Notes: generated by a model not told the origin, from the letters alone. A stretch of 64,000 nucleotides of DNA from Bradyrhizobium sp. AZCC 2176 (GCF_036924645.1 NZ_JAZHRX010000001.1:3224001-3288000), one strand, 5' to 3'; numbered from the stretch's first letter, positions 45,929-59,435 are shown. Numbers and translations: made by a program.

Positions 45929-47602
45929 ATGACCCATCCCGGCGAACAGTTCTATCCGGAAGGCGTCCGCTGGGACGATCCGATCGCGCGCGGAACGTTG
46001 CCGGACCTGTTGTCGGCGGCCGCCGCGGAATTCGGACCGCGCCCCGCTATCGAATTCCGCGACCGGCCGATCAGCTACGCTGAACTGGAAGACAAGGTCG
46101 AACTTGCCGCCAGCGCCTTTCTGCGCGCCGGCTACGGCAAGGACAGTTCGGTCGCGCTGTTCCTCGGCAATTCGCCCGACCATCCCGTCAATTTCTTCGG
46201 CGCGCTGAAGGCAGGCGCCCGCGTCGTGCATTTGTCGCCGCTCGACGGCGAGATCGCGCTGTCGCACAAGCTCACCGATTCCGGCGCGCGCGTGCTGGTC
46301 ACCAGCAATCTTTCGGCGTTGCTGCCGACCGCACTGAAATTCCTGGACAAGGGCCTGCTCGACCGCCTGATCGTCTGCGAGGACGATTATTGGGGCAAGG
46401 CCGGAACGCCGCAGACGGCGCTGCCGGATAATCCGAAGATCGTCACCTGCAGCCAATTCACCGACGGCGCGGCGAAGCCCGCGCGGTGGCCGGCGATCTC
46501 GGTCGATGACGTCGCGCTGCTGCAATATACCGGCGGCACGACAGGGCTTCCAAAAGGCGCGATGCTCAGCCACGGCAATCTCACGTCCGCAGTCTCGGTC
46601 TACGACATCTGGGGCAAGCCGGCGCGCGCCGAGCGCAATGCGATCGAGCGCGTGATCTGCGTGCTGCCGCTGTTCCACATCTATGCGTTGACCGTGGTGC
46701 TGCTGTCGTCGATCCGCCGCGGCAATCTGATTTCGCTGCATCAACGTTTTGACGTCGAGGCCGTGATGCGCGATATCGAGATCAAGCGCGCCACTTCATT
46801 CCCGGGCGTGCCGACGATGTGGATCGCGATCGCAGCACTTCCCGATCTCGACAAGCGCGATCTGTCCTCGCTGGTGTCCTGCGGCTCCGGCGGCGCGCCG
46901 CTGCCGGTCGAGGTCGCAAAAATCTTCGAGCGCCGGGTCGGCATGAAGCTGAAGAGCGGCTGGGGCATGACCGAGACCTGCTCGCCCGGCACCGCTCACC
47001 CCAAGGATGGGCCGGACAAGCCCGGCTCGATCGGCCTGATGCTGCCCGGCATCGAGATGGACGTGGTGTCGCTGGAAGACCCCACAAAACTGATGCCGGT
47101 GGGCGAAGTCGGCGAAATCAGAATCCGCGGTCCGAACGTCACCAAAGGCTACTGGAACCGGCCGAAAGAAACCGCGGAAGCCTTCGTCGGCGACCGCTTT
47201 CTCACCGGCGACATCGGCTACATGGACGCCGACGGCTATTTCTATCTGGTCGATCGCAAGAAGGACATGATCATCTCCGGCGGCTTCAACGTCTATCCGC
47301 AGATGATCGAGCAGGCGATCTACACGCACCCTTCGGTGCAGGAAGTGATCGTGATCGGCATATCAGATGACTATCGCGGCGAAGCCGCAAAAGCCTTCAT
47401 CAAGCTGCGCGCGAATGCAAAGCCCTTCACGCTGGATGAATTGCGCGCCTTCCTCACCGGCAAGCTCGGCAAGCACGAGATTCCGGCGGCGGTCGATTTC
47501 GTCGACGAGTTGCCGCGCACGCCGGTCGGAAAATTGTCGCGCCACGAATTGCGCATGCAGCAATCGCCGCCGCAGGCCACCATCAAGAAAGACGTCGCGT
47601 AA
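45929..47602 (+). CDS. pimA: Dicarboxylate-CoA ligase PimA
   Basis: A 557-residue AMP-forming ligase. ATP motif LLQYTGGTTGLPKGAMLSHG is near 200, GWGMTETCSPG near 347, and the lid segment GDIGYMDADGYFYLVDRKKD near 425. Lys in VGKLSRHEL at the C-terminus is the adenylation lysine region. It activates pimelate and similar dicarboxylates to CoA esters. The operon position between pimF and pimC supports the name. Confidence 0.92.
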   Translation: MTHPGEQFYPEGVRWDDPIARGTLPDLLSAAAAEFGPRPAIEFRDRPISYAELEDKVELAASAFLRAGYGKDSSVALFLGNSPDHPVNFFGALKAGARVVHLSPLDGEIALSHKLTDSGARVLVTSNLSALLPTALKFLDKGLLDRLIVCEDDYWGKAGTPQTALPDNPKIVTCSQFTDGAAKPARWPAISVDDVALLQYTGGTTGLPKGAMLSHGNLTSAVSVYDIWGKPARAERNAIERVICVLPLFHIYALTVVLLSSIRRGNLISLHQRFDVEAVMRDIEIKRATSFPGVPTMWIAIAALPDLDKRDLSSLVSCGSGGAPLPVEVAKIFERRVGMKLKSGWGMTETCSPGTAHPKDGPDKPGSIGLMLPGIEMDVVSLEDPTKLMPVGEVGEIRIRGPNVTKGYWNRPKETAEAFVGDRFLTGDIGYMDADGYFYLVDRKKDMIISGGFNVYPQMIEQAIYTHPSVQEVIVIGISDDYRGEAAKAFIKLRANAKPFTLDELRAFLTGKLGKHEIPAAVDFVDELPRTPVGKLSRHELRMQQSPPQATIKKDVA

Positions 47603-47638
47603 CCGGAATTTGGAATTATTCGCTCACAGGAGGATCCG

Positions 47639-48829
47639 ATGGATCTCGCTTTCAGCAAGGAAGAAATCGCGTTTCGTGAGGAGGTGCGGGCCTTCTTCCG
47701 GGACAACGTGCCGCCGGAGACGCGGCGCAAGATGGTGGAGGGCCGCCATCTCTCCAAGGACGAGATGGTCGCCTGGTGGCGCATCCTGAACAAGAAGGGC
47801 TGGGGCGTCTCGCACTGGCCGAAGGAATATGGCGGCACCGGCTGGACCTCGGTACAGCACTATATCTTCAACGAAGAGCTGCAGATGCATCCGGCGCCGG
47901 CGCCGCTCGCCTTCGGCGTCAGCATGGTCGGCCCGGTCATCTACACCTTCGGCAACGAGAAGCAGAAGAAGCAGTATCTGCCGCGCATCGCCAATGTCGA
48001 CGACTGGTGGTGCCAGGGCTTTTCGGAGCCCGGCTCGGGATCGGACCTCGCCTCGCTGAAGACCAAGGCCGAGCGCAAGGGCGACAAGTACATCATCAAC
48101 GGCCAGAAGACCTGGACCACGCTCGCCCAGCACGCCGACATGATCTTCTGCCTGTGCCGCACCGACAGTAATGCGAAGAAGCAGATGGGCATCTCCTTCA
48201 TCGTCTTCGACATGAAGTCGAAGGGCGTCACCGTGCGCCCGATCGAGACCATCGATGGCGGCCATGAGGTCAACGAAGTGTTCTTCGACGACGTCGAGGT
48301 GCCGGTCGAGAATCTGATCGGGGAAGAGAACAAGGGCTGGGACTACGCAAAATTCCTGCTCGGCAACGAACGCACCGGCATCGCCCGCGTCGGCGTCTCC
48401 AAGGAGCGGCTGCGCCGCATCAAGGAGCTCGCCTCCAAGGTCGAACAGAACGGCAAGCCCGTGATCGAGGACCAGGGTTTCCGCGAAAAGCTCGCCGCCT
48501 GCGAGATCGAACTCAAGGCGCTCGAGCTCACCCAGCTCCGCGTCGTCGCGGATGAAGGCAAGCACGGCAAGGGCAAGCCCAATCCGGCATCCTCGGTGCT
48601 GAAGATCAAGGGCTCGGAGATCCAGCAGACCACCACCGAACTGTTGATGGAAGTAATCGGCCCGTTCGCGGCGCCTTACGACGTGCACGGCGACGACGGC
48701 TCCAACGAGACCATGGACTGGACCGCCCAGATCGCGCCGAGCTACTTCAACAACCGCAAGGTCTCGATCTACGGCGGCTCCAACGAGATCCAGCGCAACA
48801 TCATCACCAAGGCGGTGCTGGGGCTGTAG
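47639..48829 (+). CDS. pimC: Pimeloyl-CoA dehydrogenase large subunit
   Basis: A 396-residue acyl-CoA dehydrogenase with AGGAGG before the ATG. The FAD segment WCQGFSEPGSGSDLASL is near 125 and the C-terminal YGGSNEIQRNII near 378. The size and operon position fit the large subunit of the PimCD dehydrogenase that introduces the double bond into pimeloyl-CoA. It is co-transcribed with pimA 36 bases upstream. Confidence 0.92.
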   Translation: MDLAFSKEEIAFREEVRAFFRDNVPPETRRKMVEGRHLSKDEMVAWWRILNKKGWGVSHWPKEYGGTGWTSVQHYIFNEELQMHPAPAPLAFGVSMVGPVIYTFGNEKQKKQYLPRIANVDDWWCQGFSEPGSGSDLASLKTKAERKGDKYIINGQKTWTTLAQHADMIFCLCRTDSNAKKQMGISFIVFDMKSKGVTVRPIETIDGGHEVNEVFFDDVEVPVENLIGEENKGWDYAKFLLGNERTGIARVGVSKERLRRIKELASKVEQNGKPVIEDQGFREKLAACEIELKALELTQLRVVADEGKHGKGKPNPASSVLKIKGSEIQQTTTELLMEVIGPFAAPYDVHGDDGSNETMDWTAQIAPSYFNNRKVSIYGGSNEIQRNIITKAVLGL

Positions 48830-48839
48830 GCCCACCACC

Positions 48840-48924
48840 GTCATGCCCGGGCTTGTCCCGGGCATCCACGTCTTGTTTTGAGGATAGGAAAGTCGTGGAT
48901 GGCCGGGTCAAGCCCGGCCATGAC
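48840..48924. repeat. Dispersed repeat, family C (GTCATGCCCGGGCTTGTCCC)
   Basis: Starts GTCATGCCCGGGCTTGTCC and ends AAGCCCGGCCATGAC, with CCACGTCTTG and GTCGTGGATGG inner arms. It lies between pimC and pimD. A diverged partner is at 52531-52621. Confidence 0.8.
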
Positions 48925-48950
48925 GACATAGAGGTCGGAAAGTAACGAAC

Positions 48951-50093
48951 ATGGATTTTGATTTGTCCGAGGAGCAGCGCCTTCTCAAGGAAAGCATCGA
49001 CGGTCTGTTGACCGACTCCTACGATTTCGATGCGCGCAAGAAGTACCAGAAGGAGAAGGGTGGCTGGAGCAAGGCCGTCTGGAGCAAGCTCGCCGAGCAG
49101 GGCTTGCTGGGCCTGCCGTTTGCCGAAACCGATGGCGGCTTTGGCGCCGGCGCGGTCGAGACCATGATCGTGATGGAGGCGCTCGGCAAGGCGCTGGTGC
49201 TGGAGCCGTATCTCGCCACCGTGGTGGTCGGCGGCGGCTTCCTGCGCCATGGCGGCTCGGCCGAGCAGAAGGCCGCGCATATCCCCGGCATCATCGACGG
49301 CAGCAAGACTTTTGCATTTGCGCAGCTCGAGAAGAACTCGCGCTATGATCTCGGCGATGTCGCAACATCAGCCAAGAAGAAGGGTTCGGGGTGGGTCATC
49401 GACGGCGAGAAATTCGTCGTGCTCAACGGCGAGAACGCCGACACCCTGATCGTGACCGCGCGCACCAAGGGCGCGCAACGCGATCGCAGCGGCATCGGCG
49501 CGTTTTTGGTGCCGGCCAATGCCAAGGGTGTCACCCGCAAGGGCTATCCGACTCAGGACGGCCTGCATGCGGCCGACATCGCCTTCACCGGCGTCGAGGT
49601 CGGCGCTGATGCCGCAATCGGCGATCCCGAGAACGGCTTGCCTTTGATCGAGCGCGTGGTGGATGAAGCCCGCACCGCAATGTGCGCGGAAGCAGTCGGC
49701 GCGATGGATGAATCGCTGAAGTCGACCGTCGAATATCTCAAGACCCGAAAGCAGTTCGGCGTGCCAATCGGCAGCTTCCAGACCCTGCAGCACCGCGCCG
49801 CCGACATGTTCGTGGCGCTCGAACAGGCCCGCAGCATGTCGATGTTTGCGACCATGGCGGCCGATTTCGACAGCGCGAAAGAGCGCGCCACCGCGGTCGC
49901 TGCCGCCAAGGTGCAGATCGGCAAATCCGGCAAGTTCATCGGTCAGCAGTCGATCCAGCTTCACGGCGGCATCGGCATGACCCAGGAAGCCAAGATCGGC
50001 CACTACTTCAAGCGGCTCACCATGATCGAGAACACCTTTGGCGACACCGACTACCACCTCCGCCGCGTCACCGACGCGGGCGGGCTGGTGTAG
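48951..50093 (+). CDS. pimD: Pimeloyl-CoA dehydrogenase small subunit
   Basis: A 380-residue acyl-CoA dehydrogenase, shorter and more divergent than PimC. The N-terminus [20 protein letters not shown] and the C-terminal [20 protein letters not shown] are visible. It should pair with PimC. The pimB thiolase and a second hydratase (pimE) of the R. palustris operon are not next to it; a long repeat and glpK follow instead. Confidence 0.9.
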   Translation: MDFDLSEEQRLLKESIDGLLTDSYDFDARKKYQKEKGGWSKAVWSKLAEQGLLGLPFAETDGGFGAGAVETMIVMEALGKALVLEPYLATVVVGGGFLRHGGSAEQKAAHIPGIIDGSKTFAFAQLEKNSRYDLGDVATSAKKKGSGWVIDGEKFVVLNGENADTLIVTARTKGAQRDRSGIGAFLVPANAKGVTRKGYPTQDGLHAADIAFTGVEVGADAAIGDPENGLPLIERVVDEARTAMCAEAVGAMDESLKSTVEYLKTRKQFGVPIGSFQTLQHRAADMFVALEQARSMSMFATMAADFDSAKERATAVAAAKVQIGKSGKFIGQQSIQLHGGIGMTQEAKIGHYFKRLTMIENTFGDTDYHLRRVTDAGGLV

Positions 50094-50107
50094 TTCCCCT
50101 GCCGTAT

Positions 50108-50320
50108 CTTACCCTCCCCTGGAGGGGGAGGGTCGATGCGACCCGGCGACGCGAAGGGTCGTCCGGTAGAGCGGCGGGGTGGGGCGACGGTCTCTCCACT
50201 CGAACAGTGCCCGAGTTGAGAGACCGTCACCCCACCCCGTCTCGCATTTCGCTTCGCTCCATGCGAGCCGACCCACGAGCGAGCTCCGCTCGTCTCGGAC
50301 CCCTCCAGGGGAGGGTAAGA
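50108..50320. repeat. Long nested palindromic repeat
   Basis: About 213 bases. Outer arms are CTTACCCTCCCCTGGAGGGG and CCCCTCCAGGGGAGGGTAAG. Inner arms are GGGGTGGGGCGACGGTCTCT (50176) and AGAGACCGTCACCCCACCCC (50219). The transcript folds into a nested hairpin. It separates pimD from glpK and may end the pim transcript; no coding content is convincing. Confidence 0.8.
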
Positions 50321-50404
50321 GAAGGCGTCGCCTCCCGCATATTGACCTTCGCCGCCCAATCGGATTGCCTCTTGGCAACTAAAATGTCCCGGGGAAGCAA
50401 CGTC

Positions 50405-51907
50405 ATGTCCTTTGTGCTGGCCATCGATCAGGGCACCACGTCCTCACGCGCCATGGTGTTTCGATCAGACATCTCCATCGCCGCCACGGCGCAGCAGGAA
50501 TTCCCGCAGCATTTTCCGGCGTCTGGCTGGGTCGAGCACGAGCCGGAGGACATCTGGACCTCGACAATAGCGGTCTGCCGCGAGGCGCTGGAGAAAGCCG
50601 GCCTGAAAGCGCAGGACATCGCCGCGATCGGCATCACCAACCAGCGCGAGACCACCGTGGTGTGGGACCGCGCGACGGGTCAGGCGGTGCACCGCGCCAT
50701 CGTCTGGCAGGACCGCCGTACCGCCGACATCTGCGCTAAACTAAAAGCCGAGGGCCACGAGCCTGCGATTTCGGCCAAGACCGGCCTGATCATCGATCCC
50801 TATTTCTCCGGAACCAAAGTCGCCTGGATCCTCGACCACGTCCCGGGCGCGCGCGAACGCGCGCGTAGCGGCGAGCTGATGTTCGGCACCGTCGATTGCT
50901 ATCTGCTGTGGCGCCTGACGCGCGGCAAGGTGCACGCGACCGACGCCACCAACGCTTCGCGCACGCTGCTGTTCAACATCCACACCGGCGAGTGGGACGA
51001 CGAGCTCTTAAAGCTCCTGCGCGTGCCGCGCTCGATGCTGCCCGAGGTAAAAGACTCCTCCGCCAAATTCGGCGATAGCGACCCAAGCCTGTTTGGCGGC
51101 TCGATCGCGATTTCAGGCATCGCCGGTGACCAGCAGGCGGCGACCATCGGCCAGGCCTGCTTCACGCCCGGCATGATCAAATCGACCTACGGCACCGGCT
51201 GCTTCGCGCTCCTCAACACCGGCACTACGCCGGTCGCCTCGAAGAACAAGCTGCTCACAACCATTGCCTATCAACTGAACGGCAAGCGCACCTATGCGCT
51301 CGAAGGCTCGATCTTCGTCGCAGGAAGCGCGGTGCAGTGGCTGCGCGACGGCCTCGGCATCATCAAGCAGGCGTCGGAGACCGGCCCGCTTGCCGACAAA
51401 TCCGATTCCATGCAGAGCGTCTATCTGGTGCCGGCCTTCGTCGGCCTCGGCGCGCCTTACTGGAACCCCCGCGTCCGCGGCGCATTGTTCGGCCTCACCC
51501 GCAACACCGGCCCGGCCGAACTGGCGCATGCTGCGCTGGAAAGCGTCTGCTACCAGACTTTTGACCTCTGGGCCGCGATGCGCGCCGACTGGCCGGATGC
51601 GACCGCCGCCAACATCGTACTCCGCGTCGACGGCGGCATGACGGCGTCGGACTGGACCATGCAGCGCCTCGCCGACCTGCTCGACGCCCCGGTCGATCGC
51701 CCGATGATCCAGGAGACCACCGCGCTCGGCGCCGCCTATCTCGCGGGACTGCAGGCCGGCGTCTATCCCGAACCCGCAAAGTTCGCCGACAACTGGCGGC
51801 TGGAGCACCGCTTCAAGCCGGCGATGAGCGTGGCGACGCGTGAGCGCAAGCTGGCCGGATGGGCGAGGGCGGTGAAGGGCGTCCTGGCAAGCGATGAGGG
51901 GGAGTAG
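50405..51907 (+). CDS. glpK: Glycerol kinase
   Basis: A 500-residue FGGY-family kinase, close to the 502 residues of the E. coli enzyme. [17 protein letters not shown] binds phosphate, [15 protein letters not shown] and [12 protein letters not shown] are glycerol-kinase signatures, and [18 protein letters not shown] is the ATPase C-terminal motif. It makes glycerol 3-phosphate from glycerol and ATP. GGGGAAGC upstream supports the ATG at 50405. The glpF facilitator and glpD are not adjacent. Confidence 0.95.
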   Translation: MSFVLAIDQGTTSSRAMVFRSDISIAATAQQEFPQHFPASGWVEHEPEDIWTSTIAVCREALEKAGLKAQDIAAIGITNQRETTVVWDRATGQAVHRAIVWQDRRTADICAKLKAEGHEPAISAKTGLIIDPYFSGTKVAWILDHVPGARERARSGELMFGTVDCYLLWRLTRGKVHATDATNASRTLLFNIHTGEWDDELLKLLRVPRSMLPEVKDSSAKFGDSDPSLFGGSIAISGIAGDQQAATIGQACFTPGMIKSTYGTGCFALLNTGTTPVASKNKLLTTIAYQLNGKRTYALEGSIFVAGSAVQWLRDGLGIIKQASETGPLADKSDSMQSVYLVPAFVGLGAPYWNPRVRGALFGLTRNTGPAELAHAALESVCYQTFDLWAAMRADWPDATAANIVLRVDGGMTASDWTMQRLADLLDAPVDRPMIQETTALGAAYLAGLQAGVYPEPAKFADNWRLEHRFKPAMSVATRERKLAGWARAVKGVLASDEGE

Positions 51908-51913
51908 CGTCGG

Positions 51914-52507
51914 ATGATCCTGCCCGACGGCCATTCCGACGTCCCTGCCGGCAAGATCGCCGCCGTCGTCACGCATCTGGAAATGACCGCGCGCCCCGCG
52001 CCGCGTTCCGATCCCGCAGGCTCGTGGTCGCTACGGCGGGTCGATGTTCTCGCGCTCGACTGGTTTCGTGATCTCTATTGTCGCGTCGGCCAGCAATGGC
52101 TGTGGATTTCAAGGATGCGGATGTCCGACGCGGAATTGGCTGCGATCATTCAATCGCCGCGGGTGGAGGTCTACGCGCTGGCCCACGAGGGACACGACGA
52201 AGGCTTGCTCGAACTGGATTTTCGCGAGCCCGGACAATGCGAACTCGTCTCTTTCGGGGTCACCGAAAAACTTGTCGGAACGGGTGCCGGCCGCTGGCTG
52301 ATGAACCGCGCACTGGAGCTCGCATGGTCGCGGCCGGTTACGCGCGTCTGGCTGCACACCTGTACCTTCGATCATCCCGCCGCGCTCGCCTTCTACCAGC
52401 GCTCGGGCTTTCGTCCATTCCGGCGGCAGGTCGAAATCGTCAACGATCCGCGGCTCAATGGAACAGTGCCGCGCGACGTGGCGCGGCATGTGCCGATTAT
52501 TGAGTAA
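51914..52507 (+). CDS. GNAT-family N-acetyltransferase
   Basis: A 197-residue acetyltransferase. Motif A is VSFGVTEKLVGTGAGRWLMN (about 112-131, with the Q/RxxGxG/A-like acetyl-CoA loop GTGAG), and the HPAALAFYQRSGF segment is motif B. The N-terminal 60 residues are not typical. It starts six bases after glpK and may be co-transcribed with it. The substrate is unknown. Confidence 0.82.
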   Translation: MILPDGHSDVPAGKIAAVVTHLEMTARPAPRSDPAGSWSLRRVDVLALDWFRDLYCRVGQQWLWISRMRMSDAELAAIIQSPRVEVYALAHEGHDEGLLELDFREPGQCELVSFGVTEKLVGTGAGRWLMNRALELAWSRPVTRVWLHTCTFDHPAALAFYQRSGFRPFRRQVEIVNDPRLNGTVPRDVARHVPIIE

Positions 52508-52530
52508 TGGGTGTCGTCGCACACTCAAGC

Positions 52531-52621
52531 GTCATCACCGGGCTTGTCCCCGATGATACACGTCTTACGTTCCTGGGTAGGAGCCAAAGACATTGGATGG
52601 CCGGGTCAAGCCCGGCATGAC
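52531..52621. repeat. Dispersed repeat, family C (diverged copy)
   Basis: GTCATCACCGGGCTTGTCCC...AAGCCCGGCATGAC with ACACGTCTT and GGATGGCCGGGTC inner parts, as at 48840. Sequence has diverged in the left arm. It separates the GNAT and GST genes. Confidence 0.75.
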
Positions 52622-52643
52622 AAGTGGGGAGAGCACAACGAAC

Positions 52644-53276
52644 ATGATCCTGATCGGCCAATTCGATTCCCCCTTTGTCCGCCGCGTCGCCATTGCGATG
52701 CGGCTCTATGGCATCGCCTTCGAGCATAAGCCGTGGTCGACCTTCGGCGACGCTGACAAGATCGCACCCTATAATCCGCTGCGACGGGTGCCGACGCTGG
52801 TACTTGACGATGGCGAGGCGCTGATCGAGAGCGCGATGATCCTGGATCATCTCGATGATCGCGTCGGCCCCGAGAAAGCGATGCTTGCGCGGAGCGGCGA
52901 GGCGCGGCGGCGGCATTTGCGGATTTGCGCGCTGGCGATGGGGCTCGGCGACAAGGGCGTCAGCCTGCTGTACGAACGCGTGCTGCGCAAGGAGAAGCAA
53001 CTCGATCTCTGGGTCGAGCGCTGCAAGTCGCAGATATCAGGTGTGCTGGAGGTGCTGGAAAAGGAGCGCGCTGATGTCAAGACGCCGTACTGGTTCGGCG
53101 AAAACATCGGCCACGCCGATATCGCGGTCGCCTGCGTGCTGCGCTTCACCGGCGAGGCGCATCCCGCGCTGTTCGACATGCGCTATCCTGCGCTGAAGGC
53201 GCATGCCGAGCGTTGCGAGGCGCTGCCGCCGTTCAAGGAAATCGTCCAGCCACTGGCGCCGCCGAGCGGCGATTGA
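52644..53276 (+). CDS. Glutathione S-transferase family protein
   Basis: A 210-residue GST. Thioredoxin-like N-domain MILIGQFDSPFVRRVAIAMR with Ser9-Pro-Phe as the likely catalytic segment; cis-Pro at RRVPTLVLDDGEALIESAMI, where ESA contacts glutathione. The C-domain is helical and ends KEIVQPL. The ATG at 52644 has GGGGAGAG upstream. No specific substrate can be assigned. A GC-rich hairpin (GCCCGGC/GCCGGGC near 53293-53318) follows and may end its transcript. Confidence 0.87.
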   Translation: MILIGQFDSPFVRRVAIAMRLYGIAFEHKPWSTFGDADKIAPYNPLRRVPTLVLDDGEALIESAMILDHLDDRVGPEKAMLARSGEARRRHLRICALAMGLGDKGVSLLYERVLRKEKQLDLWVERCKSQISGVLEVLEKERADVKTPYWFGENIGHADIAVACVLRFTGEAHPALFDMRYPALKAHAERCEALPPFKEIVQPLAPPSGD

Positions 53277-53411
53277 GCTGGACGGGGCCGCGCCCGGCCA
53301 CGGCCGCGGTGCCGGGCCCAATCCTACTTTGCATGGGGTTGTTTTCGCGATTTTTTTCGGCCGGGTGCGGCGCGTCCGGGGAGTCGTGCCGCCGGACGGC
53401 GAGCCTCGCTT

Positions 53412-54074
53412 TCACACCTTATGCCGCATCGCCTCCGGCGTGTCCGGCTGCGCCAGCGGATGCGCTTTCGCAAATTCCGGGAGCGCCATTGCCGTCTCGA
53501 AGATGCGCTTCACGGTGGGATAGATGTTCAAATCGATCTGCTGCGTCACGGCGAAGGTGACATGCCCCACCATGCAGATATCGGCCAGCGTCGGTGCATC
53601 GCCGTGGCAGAATTTACCCGTGTCCTTGTCGCCGGCGAGATGTCCCTCCAGCGCCGCCAGCGTTTCCACGATCCAGTGCCGTCGCCATGCCGCTTGCTGC
53701 GTATCGCGCAGATTGAGTTCGTGGTCGAGATAGCGCCGCACCCGCGGCGTCAGCAGCGGATGGCCCTCGCAGGCGACCATCAGCGCCAGCGCGCGGACGC
53801 GAGCGCGGCCGTTGATGTCGGCGGGCAGCAAAGGCGGGGAGGGAAATCTCTCGTCGAGATATTCGAGGATCGCCAGCGACTGGAACAGCGTGGTGCCGTC
53901 GTCTTCGACCAGCGCCGGCAGCGCCATCTGCGGGTTGATGCGGCGATACTCGGCCTCGCGATGGGCATTGGCGTCGAGGTCGACGACGATCACCTCGGTC
54001 GGAATATTTTTCAGATTGAGCGCGATGCGCACGCGAAAACTCGCCAGCGATCGCCAGAACGAGAAGAATTTCAT
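53412..54074 (-). CDS. Zeta-class GST, maleylacetoacetate/maleylpyruvate isomerase-like
   Basis: A 220-residue protein. The N-terminal FSFWRSLASFRVRIALNLK resembles the zeta-class SSCSWRVRIAL motif; here the second Ser of the SSC pattern is a Leu/Ala region, so catalysis may differ. Other zeta marks are LPALVEDDGTTLFQSLAILEYL, DAPTLADICMVGH and the C-terminal QPDTPEAMR. It would catalyse glutathione-dependent cis-trans isomerisation in tyrosine or gentisate breakdown. GGAGG precedes the ATG. No hmgA or fahA is adjacent, so its pathway is uncertain. Confidence 0.8.
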   Translation of the reverse strand: MKFFSFWRSLASFRVRIALNLKNIPTEVIVVDLDANAHREAEYRRINPQMALPALVEDDGTTLFQSLAILEYLDERFPSPPLLPADINGRARVRALALMVACEGHPLLTPRVRRYLDHELNLRDTQQAAWRRHWIVETLAALEGHLAGDKDTGKFCHGDAPTLADICMVGHVTFAVTQQIDLNIYPTVKRIFETAMALPEFAKAHPLAQPDTPEAMRHKV

Positions 54075-54090
54075 GAGGCCTCCGCACCTT

Positions 54091-54232
54091 TTCTTCCCCT
54101 CTCCCCTTGTGGGAGAGGGTGGATCAATCGTGCGAAGCACGATTGAGACGGGTGAGGGGTTCTTTCCGCGGATAGAGACCCCTCATCCGGCAGCCTTCGG
54201 CTGCCACCTTCTCCCACAAGGGGAGAAGGGAA
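54091..54232. repeat. Palindromic repeat (TTCTTCCCCTCTCCCCTTGT arms)
   Basis: Outer arms TTCTTCCCCTCTCCCCTTGT and ACAAGGGGAGAAGGGAAGAA, with short inner hairpins TCGTGCGAAGCACGA and GCAGCCTTCGGCTGC. It lies between the zeta-GST and metH, both transcribed leftward, and may end the metF-metH transcript. Confidence 0.78.
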
Positions 54233-54262
54233 GAAAGCAAGAAAGCAAGAAAGCAAGAAAGC
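54230..54262. repeat. Tandem octamer AAGAAAGC, about four units
   Basis: Four consecutive AAGAAAGC units directly follow the palindrome and end seven bases before the stop codon of metH. It is a simple-sequence repeat, probably variable in length; it is outside the coding region. Confidence 0.75.
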
Positions 54263-54268
54263 GAGTTA

Positions 54269-58132
<3,864 letters not shown>

Positions 58133-58136
58133 CGGA

Positions 58137-59051
58137 TCAGGCGGCCTTCTGTGCGCCATTGGGGCGGATGCCCAGCAAATGGCTGATCGCAAACACGAGG
58201 TCCGCGCGGTTCATGGTGTAGAAGTGAAAGGTATCGACGCCGTGCTTGGCGAGCTTTTGCACCTGGCCGGCCGCGACAGTTGCCGCCACCAGTTTGCGGG
58301 TATCGGCATCGTCGTCGAGGCCATCGAATTTTGCCGCGAACCAATCCGGCACCGTGGTGCCAGCGCGGGTGACAAACTTGCGTGCCTGCTTGAAATTGTG
58401 CATCGGCATGATGCCAGGCACGACCGGAATATCGATGCCGCGGGCGCGGACGCGGTCGAGGTAGCGGAAGTAGAGGTCGTTATCGAAGAACACCTGGGTG
58501 ATGGCTCGCGCCGCGCCGGCGTCGACCTTGGCCTTCAACGTATCGATGTCGGCGTCGATCGTCGGGCTCTCCGGATGTTTTTCGGGATAGGCCGAAACCG
58601 AGATCTCGATATCCGGATAGCGCTTCTTGATGCCCGCGATCAGGTCGGGCGAGCTCTGGTAGCCATCGGGATGCGCATGATAGGCGGTGCCGATGCCGGT
58701 GGTGGGGTCGCCGCGCAGCGCCACGATATGGCGGACGCCGATCTCGTGATAGCGCGCCACCACGTCGTCGATCTCGCCCTTCGGCGCGCCGACGCAGGTC
58801 AGGTGCGCTGCCGGCGTCAGGCGGGTCTCTTTGAGGATGCGGGCGATGGTCGAATGGGTCCGCTCGCGGGTCGATCCGCCGGCGCCATAGGTCACGGAGA
58901 CGAAATTCGGCGTCAGCGGCGCCAGCCGGTTGATGGTTTCCCACAGGCTCCGCTCCATCTCTTCCGTCTTGGGCGGGAAGAACTCGAAGGAAATCTTGGG
59001 CGAATGCAGCGCACGATGGCCGTCGAAAGCGGGGGACGTAAGCTCGGTCAT
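58137..59051 (-). CDS. metF: 5,10-methylenetetrahydrofolate reductase
   Basis: A 304-residue FAD-dependent reductase that makes the methyl donor for Met[11 protein letters not shown] carries the catalytic Glu near 22. [19 protein letters not shown] and LRGDPTTG are further family motifs. The ATG at 59051 is given; a GTG at 59060 with GGAG five bases upstream is an equal alternative. It is first in the metF-metH operon. Confidence 0.95.
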   Translation of the reverse strand: MTELTSPAFDGHRALHSPKISFEFFPPKTEEMERSLWETINRLAPLTPNFVSVTYGAGGSTRERTHSTIARILKETRLTPAAHLTCVGAPKGEIDDVVARYHEIGVRHIVALRGDPTTGIGTAYHAHPDGYQSSPDLIAGIKKRYPDIEISVSAYPEKHPESPTIDADIDTLKAKVDAGAARAITQVFFDNDLYFRYLDRVRARGIDIPVVPGIMPMHNFKQARKFVTRAGTTVPDWFAAKFDGLDDDADTRKLVAATVAAGQVQKLAKHGVDTFHFYTMNRADLVFAISHLLGIRPNGAQKAA

Positions 59052-59435
59052 GGCACTCACAAAAGCTCCACAGAAATGGGCAGGCATCAGGCCTAGCGGT
59101 CGTCAGCTAAAATAAGCCAAACAAGGCCGACCAAACAGCCCATCAGCGATGGGAAATAGCCCAATATGTGTAGAAAAATGCGAAATATCGGCCTTGTTGG
59201 AAGGTTGTTGGGCAGTCGTCGAATAAAGATTTATATAGCAAAAACAATTCTATAGCGAATTTTCGGCCATCCGGAGGGGTGTTTCGGATTGTGGGCAGAT
59301 CAGTAATCTGATGAATTTGTTGAATTTTATCCCACTCAAGGGATGCGCCGCCACCGCCGCTTTCCCCACAAGCGCGGGCCTGACCTGCACCAGCCAGGCC
59401 TTTGTCGCCCTCGTTTGCCGCACTAGTTTAGCGCC
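59052..59435. other. Leader region between metF and the LLM oxidoreductase gene
   Basis: About 380 bases, clearly less GC-rich around 59140-59260 (ATTTATATAGC, CAATTCTATAGCG). It must hold the metF promoter and that of the divergent gene. I looked for a SAM-II or SAH-type riboswitch pattern and did not find a convincing one. No gene is seen. Confidence 0.5.

Noticed and set aside
43645..45930. Long minus-strand open frame opposite pimF
   Set aside because: Shadow of pimF with low-complexity composition; pimF itself has clear domains and a ribosome site.
53213..53560. 115-codon plus-strand frame between the two GST genes
   Set aside because: Overlaps both GST genes in other frames and is Ala/Arg/Cys-rich; the gap is better explained by a GC-rich hairpin.
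54230..54262. Possible CRISPR or iteron array
   Set aside because: Octamer units without spacers; a simple-sequence repeat.
59052..59435. SAM-II or SAH riboswitch upstream of metF
   Set aside because: I could not find the conserved pseudoknot pattern by eye; not reported as a feature.
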